From the NCBI GenBank assembly GCA_030598065.1, contig JAUVQR010000076.1, forward strand, positions 1 to 6,931: a DNA stretch of 6,931 bases. The letters run 5' to 3'. The notes under the pieces are model-generated. The model was not told where the DNA came from. It ran no database searches and was given only the letters and a program-made list of their open reading frames with translations. The position numbers were made by a program, and so were the translations under genes. Shown piece after piece: positions 6,464 to 6,931 of the stretch (position 1 is the stretch's first letter; the number at the start of each line of letters is the position of its first letter). The stretch comes from Planctomycetota bacterium. Lineage in GTDB: Bacteria > Planctomycetota > Brocadiia > Brocadiales > Bathyanammoxibiaceae.

Positions 6464-6931
6464 ATGCGACGAACGCTTCTTGAGATACCCATACCTTTTT
6501 TTGACATCAGTGTCCCGATATATTCGTACGGGTTTATGATGATGGTCGGCTTCCTCTTCGCTGTCCTGGCGGTGCGAAGAAAGGCGGTGTACGAAGGTAT
6601 AGATCCGTACTTGATGACCGACCTGGGTATATATACGCTTTTGGCGGGTATTCTGGGGGCGAGGGTGCTGTTTGTGATGCACCACTTTGACGAGTATGTG
6701 AAACACCCGTTAGAGATATTCATGATATTTAAGGGCGGCCTGTCCCTTTACGGTGGTGTTATAGGCGCCAGCTTGATGGCCGTGGTGTTTTGCAGGAGGC
6801 GCGGCTTGGCGCCCATGAAATGCCTGGATATGGCTTCCGTCGGTCTTGCGCTGGGGCTGGCGTTTGGAAGGATAGGGTGTTTCCCACCTTCGGCATTGTT
6901 CCAATGGGGTATCACCACAAGATTAAAACCA
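6464..6931 (+). CDS. lgt: Prolipoprotein diacylglyceryl transferase, partial, 3' part abnormal or cut
   Basis: The frame is open to the window end (156 codons). Lgt transfers diacylglycerol from phosphatidylglycerol to the lipobox cysteine of prolipoproteins in the inner membrane. The N-terminus LLEIPIPFFDISVPIYSYGFMM is typical of Lgt, followed by several hydrophobic segments. GGLSLYGGVIGA (91-102) matches the family's GGL-x-F-H/Y-GG motif, with Tyr97 where E. coli has His103. LGLAFGRIGCF (130-140) starts the Lgt signature (Arg136 corresponds to the essential arginine). After it one expects roughly LNGCxxG, but the sequence reads PPSALFQWGITTRLKP. The ATG at 6464 is the first possible start after an in-frame stop at 6455; no ribosome-binding site is evident. 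The gene lies 55 bases after panD on the same strand. Confidence 0.82.
   Translation, partial: MRRTLLEIPIPFFDISVPIYSYGFMMMVGFLFAVLAVRRKAVYEGIDPYLMTDLGIYTLLAGILGARVLFVMHHFDEYVKHPLEIFMIFKGGLSLYGGVIGASLMAVVFCRRRGLAPMKCLDMASVGLALGLAFGRIGCFPPSALFQWGITTRLKP
6884..6931. other. Sequence diverging from the lgt family consensus at window end
   Basis: These last 48 bases do not encode the expected continuation of the Lgt signature in any of the three forward frames; one of the other frames stops at TAA 6925-6927. They contain a perfect small hairpin, CATTG-TTC-CAATG (6894-6906), and a GGTATCACC inverted motif (6908-6916), and they end GATTAAAACCA. This could be the edge of an inserted repeat or mobile element, a misassembled or chimeric end, or an unusual but genuine lgt variant. 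The window stops too soon to decide. Confidence 0.4.

Noticed and set aside
6385..6723. Minus-strand frames opposite the start of lgt
   Set aside because: The plus-strand frame matches Lgt clearly, and these antisense translations show no known motif.
6884..6931. CRISPR repeat at the window end
   Set aside because: The GATTAAAAC ending and internal hairpin are suggestive, but there is only one copy, no spacer and no cas gene, so no array can be claimed.

Overview
The window reads as chromosomal DNA of a Gram-negative-type bacterium that makes c-type cytochromes by System II (CcsA/ResB). The mix of System II genes, a zinc-type L31, panC-panD-lgt and an interspersed GTCATTGCGAG-type palindrome resembles uncultured planctomycete, Nitrospirae or deltaproteobacterial genomes. 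The sequence alone does not settle the lineage. No phage, plasmid, transposase, CRISPR array, tRNA or rRNA was recognised.

Left part, minus strand (positions 1-3011). Read in the direction of transcription, the order is ccsA (heme delivery/ligation subunit), resB (its partner), rpmE (ribosomal protein L31) and prfA (release factor 1, cut off by the window edge). CcsA and ResB together form the membrane System II cytochrome c synthetase. A promoter in the resB-rpmE gap lets the two translation genes be expressed on their own.

Middle (3012-5134). This is a gene-poor, apparently decaying stretch. It holds a long imperfect hairpin upstream of ccsA, a small hydrophobic reading frame of doubtful status, and a 72-bp palindromic REP/MITE-like element. 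It also holds a frameshifted gene for an exported protein with six blade-like repeats of about 52 residues and a C-terminal tail of exact seven-residue xxDTxxx repeats. The frameshift is best explained by a 4-base deletion in the third blade.

Right part, plus strand (5135-6931). A good sigma70-type promoter drives panC (pantothenate synthetase), panD (aspartate decarboxylase) and lgt (prolipoprotein diacylglyceryl transferase). PanD makes beta-alanine and PanC joins it to pantoate, so these are the last steps to pantothenate and then coenzyme A. The lgt frame matches its family up to GRIGCF. From position 6884 to the window end it departs from the expected signature, so something abnormal (insertion, rearrangement or assembly junction) may begin there.

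Most of the window is ordinary core metabolism. The points most worth a second look are the lgt break, the repeat protein with its heptad tail and deletion, the palindromic element, and the structured leader of ccsA.
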